Below, piece by piece: positions 6,549 through 15,987 of a stretch of DNA of 64,000 nucleotides. The DNA lies in the NCBI RefSeq assembly GCF_000974785.1, contig NZ_BBWV01000001.1, positions 1,860,001 through 1,924,000 of the forward strand, written 5' to 3'. Under the pieces are notes generated by a model that saw only the letters and a program-made list of their open reading frames with translations, did no database searches and had not been told where the DNA came from. The number at the start of each line of letters is the position of its first letter. Position 1 is the stretch's first letter. This DNA is from Flavihumibacter petaseus NBRC 106054. GTDB lineage: Bacteria > Bacteroidota > Bacteroidia > Chitinophagales > Chitinophagaceae. A program made the translations under genes and the position numbers.

Positions 6549-9500
6549 CTACTGCTCCACGATGATCCTTCCCGCCCCGTGGTAGCTATGGTATTCGCCA
6601 TTGTACATCGCATCGGCACTTGCCGGGCCCATCTGGAACACTCCGGGAGAAACTGCCCGTACCGCATAGTAGTAGACCTGGCGGGAATCGTGCGCGTTCA
6701 CGAAGAAATGGATGCGGTCATCCCGTACATCAAAAGCTGTTGGCGTATCACCGTCTTTGATCCAATCCATTCCGGGAATTTCTTTGGTCCGCGGATTCTC
6801 AATCTCAAATCCAGCGGGCAACAGATCAGTAAGTACAACGTTTTCTATGGATCCGCTGTAAGATTTTTCCAGGGTCAGTTGCACGATGATCAGGTCATTC
6901 TGTTTGAAGAGGTTGCCGCTTACCGGCGATCCGTTCCGTGTGAAGAAACGGCGACGGATCTTCAGGTAATTATCTTCCTCCTTATAGGCGCCCGTAGCGC
7001 TGATGCCTTCACTCTGCCACCAATAGTACAGTGAAGCGGATCCAGTGTTGTTGATGGAAACATTGTTGCTGCCCAGCTGACCCTGATCCAGGCTGAGCGC
7101 ATTGTTGTCGATTTTGGCAACGCTTTTGCCACCGGCGGTGATGTTTCCGGAGGCGTTGCCACGGTTGGAAATCTCTGCAAGTTTGCCCATCGCCAGGAAG
7201 GCAAAGGCGCTTTCCTGCGTACTGTACCAGTAACGTTGTTTCAGCTGATTGACCAGCGCGCGCGCCATGGAACCTACCTGCGGGTGTTGCGGATCAACTT
7301 CCAACAGCGCATTCAGCGCGATGGCCAGGTCACGCACCGGGGAGTAAAAGCTACCGCCAGTTTGTGCTACTGATTCCTCGCCGGAAAATGCCGAGGGCAA
7401 CATTTCGCGGAAGCGACTCTTGTCGCCTCCCAGGGCAAAAGCGGCTGCCAGCAGGTATTTGCTGTCCAGCGCCAGCTGTTCGGGACGGCTCTTGTAATAG
7501 TTCATCGTGGCGATATTGGGCCTGCCCGCAATGGCCAGCACATACAGGGAATAGGCCACCTCTTTCGGCGCGATCTTTTTCTGCTGGTCGCGGTTGTACC
7601 AGTACGTGATCATGGTTTTATTGGCAAGCCGGCCATTGATGTAATTCAGCAGGCCATTCAGCAGGCCGTCTTCCACATCGAAGCCGGCTTTCTTTGCCTC
7701 CAGCAGGAAGTGCGCGGCATAGATGCTGGCCCACCAGTTCTCCGTATCGGCATTATCCCACATCGTAACAGCACCCGTATACAACTGCCGCATTTTGATC
7801 TTGCGGATAGCTTCCTGCACGTTTGCCGTAGACATGCTCGCGGGTTTGACGGTAGTGGATGCAGCCCGGCCACCGTTATCCAGGGCGGATCGCCTTGCCA
7901 GCGCTGCCAGGTCGGCGAAATACAATTGGGGCAGTGCCGCCGAAACCGTCTGCTCTGTACAACCATATGGATATTGCACCAGGTAACCCAGCTGGTTCCC
8001 GATCTCCAGTACGGGACTCTTGCTCACAACGATTTTGTATTTGCCACCCGGCAGAAAGTCAGAAGTGCCGATCGCCACCTGTTTGGCAGCACCTGCAGGC
8101 AGCACACCGCTGCCGGACAGCTGTTGCAAAGTAGAGGCGGGCCGCACCGTGATGTCGGTCTCGTCCTGGTACTTTCCGGATGCCGTCGACACCTCAATGG
8201 AAATTTTACCGGCACCGATACCCGGAGCTGCCACCACCCGGAACACCGCCCGGGCTTCTGCGTTTGCGGGCAGGGTCACAGTAGTAGCCGCTTCGCCGAG
8301 CACCTGCAGCGGTCCCTCTACCCGGATGGTAGCCGTAGCATTGCCGCCGTTAGCCGTTGTATTGGTCAGCGTTACAGGAACGCTGATGGTGTCGCGGGGA
8401 CTCAGGAAGCGCGGTAATGCTGTGCTGAGTACGAGGGGATCCGCCACTTTCATGGTTTTCTCGGCGGCACCGAACTGGTTTCCTTTAAAGGCAACAGCCA
8501 TCAGGCGCACTTCACCGGAAAACTGCGGGATCTCAATATTGAAGCTGGCTTCCCCATTGCCACCAACGGTACTGAGCCCGCTCCAGTAGCTGAGGATTTT
8601 GATGCGCTTGTTCTGCATGGGGTTCACCCGCTGGTCCATTTTCAGGTCAGCATCACCACCGGAACTGCTGCGTTTTGCAGCCAGCTCAGGGAAAAGGAAG
8701 GGATAGATGTCGTAAGCATTCACACCCAATGCCCGCTGGGAGTAGAACCAGGCATAGGGGTCGGGACTATTGAATCCTGATACCTGGAGGACGCCGTTAT
8801 CTACCGCAGCAAGTGTAACACGGCTGCCGGCGGGAGCTTTTACGGAGATCTTTTGTGTGAGCCTTGACCTGCTGCTGGCAGGGGCAACAATTTCAGTGGC
8901 AAGGCGGCGTGACCCATCCTGCAGAGGTACGTTGATGAAGCCGTGCGCAACCGTCAGGGGAATCTCGCTGGTGGTATGCGGCTTGAACAGGGTAGCGGTG
9001 ATGTACACATTCGGCAGGTGTGCTTCCGTGAGGGGAAGGTCGAGCGTAGCGGTGCGGTTGGCAACATCCACATATTGATAACTCAGTACCTGGTCTTGTT
9101 CCATCGTCACCAGCATCCGGCCGCTGAAAGGCGTCTTGAACAGCACTTTTACCTTCTCACCGGCAGCATATTTTTCTTTGTCGAGCGCCATATCAATTTC
9201 GCCTTCCGTATTCACTTCGAAATCGTTCTGACCGCCGCCCCAGTAACCGTAACTGTAAAATTCACGGGCAACATAAGAGGCACTACCGGGAATGGCCACC
9301 CGCAATTCATAGTTGCCTGGCGTTCGGGGTACAAAACTGAACGCGGCATTTTCACCGGAAACCGTTACCTGCTGCTGGGCAATATTTCTTTCTTCCTTTT
9401 GTGAATCATACCGGAAATAGCCACCCTCTTTTGTCAGAACGGTGTGGTATTCCGTTTTAATCACGGTGACAGTTGCTGCAGCACCGCTTAGCAGTTTTCC

Positions 9501-11972
9501 TGTTTTGTCGAGTGCGATCAGCGGAAAGCGGATGGCCTGGTTCAGGGGAAAATAGTCATAACCATTCTCGCCAATGCCGAAAAATTTATCCTGCGTATAA
9601 ATGCTGGCGACAGATTTGCGGCTTACCGGACGACCAGTTTCATCAAATACCGTCGTATAAAAGCTGGCCTGCAGCAAGCCGATGTTTTTATAGAGCTCCG
9701 GCACTGTATAACCTTCTGATGACTGGCCATTCTCATTGGTGGTACCTTCGCGGAGGTCTTTATCAAAAAAGCTGGTCTGATTCTGCAGGCCAAAATTGTA
9801 ATTGCGGTATTTAGCGGAAGTGAATTGTTGCTGTTTCACCTGGATCTCCGTTTCATACTTGCGGTTGGCCGCCGGTGGCCCGAAGAAATTCACCGCGGAA
9901 ATCGACAACAACGTTTTCTGACTGGCGATGAGTGATTCCTGGTCGAGTTTGGTGGTCACTTTGATCCTGTCGGGCACGAATTCTTCAATCATGAAGGGCA
10001 TGCTGGTCAGCAGCACATCGTTGCCCGAATAAGCTTCCAGGGTATAGGTGCCGGTGATGGCTGCTGCCGGGATATCAATGGAACCATCGGTTCCCCCTTC
10101 GGCATCAAGGGTCTTGCGGAAATTTTTCAGCTCCTTGCCATTTGGCAGCAGGAACTTGAATTTCACGGGGATTTCGCCCGGCTGCTGCCACTGGTAATTG
10201 CGGGCAATAAAAGCGAAGTGCACCTGTTCGCCGGGGCGGTAGATATCGCGTTCGCCATAGAGGTAAGCATCCAGGCCGGTGCTGTTAAGCCGTTTCCCGC
10301 CCACTTCAAACCTCGAGGTATTGACACCGCTCTGGCTGAACAACAGGTAGTTGAAATCTCCGGCTGTTTTGGCAATCACGAGGGCGGGCTTAAAGCCGGC
10401 AAAAGGTTTTCGGGTATACGGGATCGTGGCAACACCATCAGCGTCCGTAGTACCCATGCCCAGCAACTGGTTGTTGGCACCATAAACGGTCACCTTCACA
10501 TCAGCCAGTGCTTTTGCTGTCTGGATGCTGTTGGCAAAAACGAAAAGTTTGTCACGGCCTTCTTTTGTGATCAGGCCGATATCAGACAGGGAAATAAAAC
10601 GGCTGTCGTTGATCCAGTAATCTTCGGTAGAGCGGATCTTGATATGGTAGCTGCCTTTGTCGTCGGGAAGGCGGTCGGTAATATTGAACTGGAAGAGACG
10701 GGTGCCATTGGAAAGCGGCAGGGAACGGGTGTCGATCTCCTGTTCATAGATAATATCACCCAGGGTGGCATCACCACCACTTTCATATTCGTACTCCTCA
10801 TTTTCCTGTCCGCGTTCGTCCGGGTAATATCCATAGCGCCTTGCTGCAATGAGATTGCTCTCATAGATCTTCGAGACGATCACCTTTACTTTGGCCACAT
10901 TGGTGATGCGTACCGCAATATTCCGGTTGCCATTGGCGGACAGGTACAGGCCCTTGCTTCCTTCAAAGCTGATGGCTGGTTCGAGCTGACCAAAAGCGAT
11001 GCTGTTTTTGTAGGATTCCCGCAGCGTACCGCCAAGGCGGCCGCGCAGTTTATTGTTGAGGCTGATCTCATAGGCGTCTTCCATTTTGAAAGCGTCCGAA
11101 CTGATCACAAAACCGTCGTCAGTAGCTTCCGCAGAAAACTTCAGGGCCGGATCAAAGCGAACGGCACTATTAATCGTTGACGCTTCGACCGGTTGACTGG
11201 TAGTCACATAAACCTTGCCGACGGTTCCGTCATGTTCGGTGCGGAGGTCCTGGATCAACAACACAAACGGCGAGGGCAACAGTAATTCTGAAGCCTGGGC
11301 TTCCGTAGTGGGATTGGAACCACCCGGGGGGAGTAATCCTTTTTCGAGGGTTACCTTCAGCAGCACATCTTTGTCTGCGGGCGTTAGGGAAGGCAACCGT
11401 AACTGGATGTCTTCCGTAGTACCCGTGGTAACTGCCTGGTAGTCGACAGCCTTGCCATCTGCGGTGACAGATAGTTTGTCTCTCAGCTGTGCGGCATCCA
11501 CGGCGTAATTGAAATGCAGGCTCACCTGCGCAACAGCGCGCCGGCTGCTTTCTTCTGCAACGGCCCAGGAAGCGAGGCTGGATTCAAGGGAAAGGCCGGG
11601 AGTAGAGAAGGTGATCTCATTTCCCTTGTCAAACCCGGAAAAGCTGGAATTCGCGAGCAGCGCTTTGGTAAATTGCGCCTTATAAGTGGTGGCAGGTTTT
11701 AAAGGCTGTGCAGGGGAAAAGACAAGCAGATCCGGACTTTCCCAGCGGAATCTGCCCCTGATTTCCGGTTCAAAGCGGATGTACGCTGTCGAGTCCCACC
11801 GGTTGAGCAGGGAGTCTTTTACTAAGGGATGGTTAAATCGGAAAGTAAGGTTCTGTAAAGGTTGTACAGGTTTTCCGGCATTTGTAAATTCAACGGAAAC
11901 AGTGGAACGGTTACAGGACAAGGTGATTACTGCAAGGCATGCAAGCAGTAAACGCAACGGTTTGGTGAACAT
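6549..11972 (-). CDS. Bacterial alpha-2-macroglobulin lipoprotein with intact thioester
   Basis: The 1807-residue product begins with a lipoprotein signal (LAVITLSC, lipid-modified C20). It contains the bacterial macroglobulin series: N-terminal MG/Big-5-like domains (SVEFTNAGKPVQP..., FSPAQPLKPATTYKAQF), MG1/MG2 (YLYGERDIYRPGEQVHF), the A2M domain (VNPMQNKRIKILSYWSGLST) and the thioester region. The thioester motif is GCTEQ with C1338, followed by the alpha-helical TED toroid and a C-terminal receptor-binding-like domain. These proteins trap proteases in the periplasm after outer-membrane damage. The neighbouring divergent gene encodes PBP1C, the usual partner, which repairs peptidoglycan. 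The two starts are only 33 bp apart. In E. coli the pair is co-directional (yfhM-pbpC), so the divergent arrangement differs. Confidence 0.95.
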   Translation of the reverse strand: MFTKPLRLLLACLAVITLSCNRSTVSVEFTNAGKPVQPLQNLTFRFNHPLVKDSLLNRWDSTAYIRFEPEIRGRFRWESPDLLVFSPAQPLKPATTYKAQFTKALLANSSFSGFDKGNEITFSTPGLSLESSLASWAVAEESSRRAVAQVSLHFNYAVDAAQLRDKLSVTADGKAVDYQAVTTGTTEDIQLRLPSLTPADKDVLLKVTLEKGLLPPGGSNPTTEAQASELLLPSPFVLLIQDLRTEHDGTVGKVYVTTSQPVEASTINSAVRFDPALKFSAEATDDGFVISSDAFKMEDAYEISLNNKLRGRLGGTLRESYKNSIAFGQLEPAISFEGSKGLYLSANGNRNIAVRITNVAKVKVIVSKIYESNLIAARRYGYYPDERGQENEEYEYESGGDATLGDIIYEQEIDTRSLPLSNGTRLFQFNITDRLPDDKGSYHIKIRSTEDYWINDSRFISLSDIGLITKEGRDKLFVFANSIQTAKALADVKVTVYGANNQLLGMGTTDADGVATIPYTRKPFAGFKPALVIAKTAGDFNYLLFSQSGVNTSRFEVGGKRLNSTGLDAYLYGERDIYRPGEQVHFAFIARNYQWQQPGEIPVKFKFLLPNGKELKNFRKTLDAEGGTDGSIDIPAAAITGTYTLEAYSGNDVLLTSMPFMIEEFVPDRIKVTTKLDQESLIASQKTLLSISAVNFFGPPAANRKYETEIQVKQQQFTSAKYRNYNFGLQNQTSFFDKDLREGTTNENGQSSEGYTVPELYKNIGLLQASFYTTVFDETGRPVSRKSVASIYTQDKFFGIGENGYDYFPLNQAIRFPLIALDKTGKLLSGAAATVTVIKTEYHTVLTKEGGYFRYDSQKEERNIAQQQVTVSGENAAFSFVPRTPGNYELRVAIPGSASYVAREFYSYGYWGGGQNDFEVNTEGEIDMALDKEKYAAGEKVKVLFKTPFSGRMLVTMEQDQVLSYQYVDVANRTATLDLPLTEAHLPNVYITATLFKPHTTSEIPLTVAHGFINVPLQDGSRRLATEIVAPASSRSRLTQKISVKAPAGSRVTLAAVDNGVLQVSGFNSPDPYAWFYSQRALGVNAYDIYPFLFPELAAKRSSSGGDADLKMDQRVNPMQNKRIKILSYWSGLSTVGGNGEASFNIEIPQFSGEVRLMAVAFKGNQFGAAEKTMKVADPLVLSTALPRFLSPRDTISVPVTLTNTTANGGNATATIRVEGPLQVLGEAATTVTLPANAEARAVFRVVAAPGIGAGKISIEVSTASGKYQDETDITVRPASTLQQLSGSGVLPAGAAKQVAIGTSDFLPGGKYKIVVSKSPVLEIGNQLGYLVQYPYGCTEQTVSAALPQLYFADLAALARRSALDNGGRAASTTVKPASMSTANVQEAIRKIKMRQLYTGAVTMWDNADTENWWASIYAAHFLLEAKKAGFDVEDGLLNGLLNYINGRLANKTMITYWYNRDQQKKIAPKEVAYSLYVLAIAGRPNIATMNYYKSRPEQLALDSKYLLAAAFALGGDKSRFREMLPSAFSGEESVAQTGGSFYSPVRDLAIALNALLEVDPQHPQVGSMARALVNQLKQRYWYSTQESAFAFLAMGKLAEISNRGNASGNITAGGKSVAKIDNNALSLDQGQLGSNNVSINNTGSASLYYWWQSEGISATGAYKEEDNYLKIRRRFFTRNGSPVSGNLFKQNDLIIVQLTLEKSYSGSIENVVLTDLLPAGFEIENPRTKEIPGMDWIKDGDTPTAFDVRDDRIHFFVNAHDSRQVYYYAVRAVSPGVFQMGPASADAMYNGEYHSYHGAGRIIVEQ

Positions 11973-12005
11973 AAGAGGGGGAGAATTGTGCCCTAAAATT
12001 ATTAT

Positions 12006-14366
12006 ATGGTTTCACGGAAACAAAATGAAAAGAGAATTGCAATCAATAATCCTTTGTTAAAGACAATTGCCATCCGGATTTTGGGTTGCTGCGCAGGGTT
12101 GATTTTGTTTTTCTTCCTGCTTACCCTGCTGTTTCCCCTGCCGCAACCGAAACTGTATTCCACTATTATTACTGATGATGAAGGAAAGGTGATTCATGCA
12201 TTTCTGACAGCGGATGACAAGTGGCGCATGAAAACGGAGCTGGGAGAGATTTCTCCCCTGTTGCAGAAAGCCATTGTTGAAAAAGAAGATAAATGGTTTT
12301 ACCGTCATCCGGGTCTGAATCCCGTGGCTATGGTCCGGGCATTTTTCAATAACCTCTTTACCGGAAGACGTACCTCCGGCGCAAGTACCATTACCATGCA
12401 GGTTGCCCGGGCGCTGGAACCCAAACAACGCACCTATGCGAACAAGTTCATTGAAATGTTCCGTGCGCTGCAATTGGAAATGCGGTACAGTAAGAAGGAG
12501 ATCCTGCAGTTATATCTCAATACCGTCCCGTACGGAGGTAATATCGAAGGTGTGAAATCGGCAGCCGTGCTGTACTTCAGGAAGAATCCGGATCATCTTT
12601 CCCTGGCAGAGGTGGTGGCTTTGTCTGTTATTCCGAATCGGCCGAGTTCGCTGGTGATCGGAAAGACCAACAATGATATTATAGTAGAACGCAACCGGTG
12701 GCTGAAAAAATTTGAAGCCGAGGGTGTTTTCCCTGCAACAGAGATAAGGGATGCTATGGACGAACCACTTACAGCCACCAGGCTGGAAGCACCGAAAGAA
12801 GTACCGCATCTTTCCTGGAAGCTGAAATCCAGCGGTAATGATATCCAGCGCACCTGGATTAACCTGAATACACAATGGAAAGCGGAGAAGCTGGTAAAGG
12901 ATTATGTAAGAACACTGCAGTTCAGGGATATTCACCAGGCTGCGGTGATGGTGGTGGACAACCGCAATCACCATGTGATCGCCTATGTCGGCTCAGCTGA
13001 TTTTGCAGACACTACTGATGCCGGGCAGGTCAATGGTGCTGCTGCCATCCGCCAGCCAGGCAGCACCTTGAAGCCATTCCTGTATGGTAAATGCATTGAC
13101 GCCGGTCTGCTTACCCCCAGGATGGTGCTGGCAGACGCGGCGGTTAACGTTAACGGGTATGCGCCGGAAAATTACGACCGGCAATTGAATGGATACGTCA
13201 CCATGGAATACGCCCTGGAACATTCCCTTAATATTCCTGCGGTAAAGGCATTGAGAATGCTGGGGAAAGATGCGTTTGTTGAAGACCTGTCAGACGTTCA
13301 TTTCCGGCAGATCCAGAAAGACCGCAGGAAACTGGGATTATCGCTGATCCTGGGCGGTTGTGGCGCAACACTCGAAGAGCTGACCGCCCTGTTTGCCGGA
13401 TTATCACAGGAAGGAAAATACCAGTGGCCGGAATACACGCAACCCGGGCACGACCCGGACAAAAAGGCTAAAGCCGTTACACAGCAGATGCTGAGCCCCG
13501 CGGCTGCTTTCCTGGTGAACGATATTCTTTCAAAAGTGAATCGCCCGGATTTTCCATTGAGCTGGACCAGCACCGAAAAGATGCCCAAGATTGCCTGGAA
13601 GACCGGAACATCCTATGGTCGCCGCGATGCCTGGAGCATCGGGTATAATAAACACTTCACCATTGGCGTATGGGTGGGCAACTTTTCAGGAAAAGGCGTT
13701 CCTTCCCTGAGTGGCGCAGAAGTTGCGACGCCGCTGTTGTTCAGGTTGTTCAACACGATCGATTATGATTCCGGAAAGGATTGGTTTGAAGCACCGGCAA
13801 GTCTGTCCACCCGTTCAGTTTGTACTGCAACGGGATTGCCGCCGGGGCCGCATTGTACGGAAACTGTGAGCGACTGGTTTATTCCATTGGTTTCTTCCAC
13901 CCAGACCTGCCAGCATATGCAGGAGATTGCAGTGAATCCCGAAGAAAGCATTTCCTATTGCAGGATCTGCCAGCCGCTGAACGGGTACAGGAAGAAGCTG
14001 TATGCGGTTATTGATCCTGATATGCAGGCCTGGATGCAGGACCACCATGTTGCGTACCAGCATATTCCCCCGCACAATCCTGATTGCGAATCGGTATTTC
14101 GTGGCGGGGCTCCCCGGATTGTTTCTCCTTCCAACGGCGGCGAATACCTGATCTACCGCAAGAACCCCGAGCCGCTGCAGCTGGTATGCCAGACAGGCAA
14201 CGAAGTGGGTAAGGTATACTGGTATATCAACGATGCCTTTTATAAAACCGCCAGCGCAGGAAACAAGTTGTTCTTTCAGCCGGAGGAAGGTCCCGTCAAG
14301 ATCTCCTGCACCGATGACAAAGGAAGGAACAGGGACATCTGGATAAGAGTCAGGATGGTGGATTAG
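12006..14366 (+). CDS. pbpC: Penicillin-binding protein 1C (glycosyltransferase/transpeptidase)
   Basis: The product is 786 residues with one membrane anchor at about 25-43. The glycosyltransferase-51 domain has EDKWFYRHPG (E94, H101) and GASTITMQ (125-132). The transpeptidase domain has SxxK at S353-K356 (PGSTLKPF), SLN in EHSLNIP, and KTG in AWKTGTSYGRRD. The C-terminus carries the PBP1C-specific tail with cysteine-rich PPGPHC and SYCRIC segments, then a beta-sandwich ending near residue 786. It polymerises and cross-links peptidoglycan; together with alpha-2-macroglobulin it is thought to repair the wall after attack. The ATG at 12006 is the first in frame and leaves 33 bp to the divergent gene. 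Confidence 0.95.
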   Translation: MVSRKQNEKRIAINNPLLKTIAIRILGCCAGLILFFFLLTLLFPLPQPKLYSTIITDDEGKVIHAFLTADDKWRMKTELGEISPLLQKAIVEKEDKWFYRHPGLNPVAMVRAFFNNLFTGRRTSGASTITMQVARALEPKQRTYANKFIEMFRALQLEMRYSKKEILQLYLNTVPYGGNIEGVKSAAVLYFRKNPDHLSLAEVVALSVIPNRPSSLVIGKTNNDIIVERNRWLKKFEAEGVFPATEIRDAMDEPLTATRLEAPKEVPHLSWKLKSSGNDIQRTWINLNTQWKAEKLVKDYVRTLQFRDIHQAAVMVVDNRNHHVIAYVGSADFADTTDAGQVNGAAAIRQPGSTLKPFLYGKCIDAGLLTPRMVLADAAVNVNGYAPENYDRQLNGYVTMEYALEHSLNIPAVKALRMLGKDAFVEDLSDVHFRQIQKDRRKLGLSLILGGCGATLEELTALFAGLSQEGKYQWPEYTQPGHDPDKKAKAVTQQMLSPAAAFLVNDILSKVNRPDFPLSWTSTEKMPKIAWKTGTSYGRRDAWSIGYNKHFTIGVWVGNFSGKGVPSLSGAEVATPLLFRLFNTIDYDSGKDWFEAPASLSTRSVCTATGLPPGPHCTETVSDWFIPLVSSTQTCQHMQEIAVNPEESISYCRICQPLNGYRKKLYAVIDPDMQAWMQDHHVAYQHIPPHNPDCESVFRGGAPRIVSPSNGGEYLIYRKNPEPLQLVCQTGNEVGKVYWYINDAFYKTASAGNKLFFQPEEGPVKISCTDDKGRNRDIWIRVRMVD

Positions 14367-14409
14367 CCAATAAAATTGCAGGCAGGGTCAGCAGCTTTTG
14401 CGGGACTGA

Positions 14410-14898
14410 TCATTTTGAAACTTGAGCTTTTAAAGCATCTGCCATTTTTTTAAATGCTTCCCAGTTTTCCTGACGGGCGCTGATCAGGTAAGTTTCACCA
14501 TGTTTAAAGATGAGGGACAGGCTCCCTATACCTGCTCCAATAGCCCCACCAAGGAGTATACCGCCTACGATGCCTTCGCCGGTGGTATATCCCAGAAAAT
14601 CATCGGGATCAGCTGAAGCAGCTCCTGCGACCGCGCCGATCAGGGCACCGCTTGCCACGCCAATACCAATATTGTTGCCCGGGGAATGTTTGGTTTTGAT
14701 TTTACCAATTTGCCGCAAAGGAATCTCAGCGGTATCCTTATTGGTCAATAGTAAAACGGAACTGTCCGTGGCCTGTAAGAGTTTACCTCTGGCGATCCTG
14801 ACTTCCTGTATGTCGAATACGCGGATAAACAAGGATTTCTGGGCTGTAGTATAAAAGACAGACAGGCAGCAGGCGAGTGTGGCGAGAATTTTTGTCAT
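14410..14898 (-). CDS. Secreted or membrane protein with glycine-zipper segment
   Basis: This 162-residue protein has an N-terminal signal (MTKILATLACCLSVFYTTAQ), a short beta-rich part with VLLLTNKDTAEIPLRQIGKI, and then two glycine-rich hydrophobic stretches: NNIGIGVASGALIGAVAGAA and GIVGGILLGGAIGAGIGSLS. These are glycine-zipper type transmembrane or oligomerising segments. The C-terminus is charged and helical. No family with a known function was recognised; similar small glycine-zipper proteins sit in the Bacteroidota envelope. It lies convergent with pbpC (43 bp between stops). Its upstream neighbour is a decayed TonB receptor end, so its promoter must lie within about 14899-15029. Confidence 0.65.
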   Translation of the reverse strand: MTKILATLACCLSVFYTTAQKSLFIRVFDIQEVRIARGKLLQATDSSVLLLTNKDTAEIPLRQIGKIKTKHSPGNNIGIGVASGALIGAVAGAASADPDDFLGYTTGEGIVGGILLGGAIGAGIGSLSLIFKHGETYLISARQENWEAFKKMADALKAQVSK

Positions 14899-15029
14899 GT
14901 TATGTGCGCTGTGGCACAGATAGCAGTTGTTCTACAGTATATTGGCGGGTGAGCGTTTCATTAAGCTACAACAACCCAGGCGGATTTCAAAGCGATGCCG
15001 GGTATTCTTCACCGTAAATCACCAAATGG

Positions 15030-15055
15030 AAACTGCCTCCAACAGGAGGCAGTTT
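15030..15055 (-). terminator. Hairpin terminator following the decayed TonB receptor end
   Basis: A perfect 11-bp stem, AAACTGCCTCC (15030-15040) with GGAGGCAGTTT (15045-15055) and loop AACA, sits 27 bp past the stop of the receptor remnant on the minus strand. No long T run follows (the minus strand continues CCATTTGG), so it is a terminator-like hairpin. It now ends the kinase/LytTR transcript. Confidence 0.6.
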
Positions 15056-15082
15056 CGGGGTTTAGGGGCTAAACTGCAGCGT

Positions 15083-15236
15083 TTAAAACTTATACGCCAC
15101 ACCAGCTACGAAGTTGATCTTTTTCTGTCGATTCACACTCCAGTAACCAATATAATATTGTTTGTTCATCAAATTATTTCCGTTGAGGGCTGTCCGAAAA
15201 CCGGAAAACGTGTAAATCGCTGGTATTTTGCGGTCT
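15083..15236 (-). pseudogene. C-terminal remnant of a TonB-dependent outer-membrane receptor
   Basis: Directly after the LytTR gene the minus strand encodes, in one frame up to a TAA at 15083-15085, a peptide with the segments PAIYTFSGFRTALNGNNL, MNKQYYIGYWSVNRQKKIN and FVAGVAYKF. This is the typical end of a TonB-dependent receptor: a last pair of barrel strands, a conserved LNGNNL-NKQYY turn and a terminal aromatic (F) needed for BAM-dependent assembly. About 50 codons remain and no start is present; the frame runs back into the LytTR gene end. The rest of the receptor is missing, so a deletion or rearrangement fused the kinase/LytTR operon to this tail. A hairpin (15030-15055) follows as for an original gene end. 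Confidence 0.75.
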
Positions 15237-15987
15237 AATGCTTATCGGGTTTCAGCCTGCGGAGCAGCGTATCTTTCCGGCTACGGCTGACGTCAATGCT
15301 TGACCCATCGCTCATTACCAGGTAGCCACCCTCGCCCCGGACATACTTGTTTACTTCATTGAGGTTGATCACACTGGAATGATGCACGCGGATAAAATTG
15401 AATTCTTCCAGCATTTCTTCCACCTCTTTCAGGGTTCTGCTGATCAGGATTTTCTGGTTGCCTTTCAGTGAAAAGAGCGTGTAGTTACTTTCCGAACCGC
15501 AACTGATAATAGAATCCACTGCTATCATCTGGAGGCCTTCCAGGGTAGGCAGGGCGATTTTGTAAAAAGGCATTGAATGCGGATGGAGGTTTTTCAGGAG
15601 AATATCGAGCTGATCCAATGCGTTGTGTGGCCTGGCCTGTACGCATTTTTTTACGGCAGCCTGTAGTTCATCGCGGTCAATTGGTTTGAGCAGGTAGTCG
15701 AGGGCGCTGAAACGGATGGCCTTGATGGCATACTGGTCGAAACTCGTGGTAAAGATCAGGTGAAAATTAAAATCTCCTATCCGTTTGAGCAGTTCAAATC
15801 CATTCATTTGCGGCATCTCAATGTCAAGGAATAGTATATCCGGCGGCTTTTCGTGTATCACTCGCAGGGCCTCCTTGCCGGAATGGCAAATATGGGTTAC
15901 TGTTATTTCAGGACAATATCGTTCGATCAGCAGTTGAAGGGCTTCACAACAATACGGTTCGTCGTCTACCAGTATGGCGCTATTCAT
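15235..15987 (-). CDS. LytTR-family response regulator
   Basis: The 250-residue protein has a receiver domain with acidic pocket D8/D9, phospho-acceptor D55 (ILFLDIEMP) and K in DYLLKPID. A C-terminal LytTR DNA-binding domain (about residues 150-245) has segments IISCGSESNYTLF, ISRTLKEVEEML, FIRVHHSSVINLNEVNKY and DVSRSRKDTLLRRL. LytTR proteins bind direct repeats as dimers. The ATG overlaps the stop of the kinase gene by 4 bp, so the two are one operon and one two-component system. Its sequence is close to the third regulator of the window (60929-61669), including RGEGGYL-MSDGS, indicating paralogues. The targets are unknown; no obvious cognate transport gene remains next to it, apart from a receptor remnant. 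Confidence 0.93.
   Translation of the reverse strand: MNSAILVDDEPYCCEALQLLIERYCPEITVTHICHSGKEALRVIHEKPPDILFLDIEMPQMNGFELLKRIGDFNFHLIFTTSFDQYAIKAIRFSALDYLLKPIDRDELQAAVKKCVQARPHNALDQLDILLKNLHPHSMPFYKIALPTLEGLQMIAVDSIISCGSESNYTLFSLKGNQKILISRTLKEVEEMLEEFNFIRVHHSSVINLNEVNKYVRGEGGYLVMSDGSSIDVSRSRKDTLLRRLKPDKH

Noticed and set aside
10218-11180. Plus-strand frame of 320 codons inside the alpha-2-macroglobulin gene
   Set aside because: It is a shadow of a well-supported 1807-residue gene. It has no signal, domain or own context.
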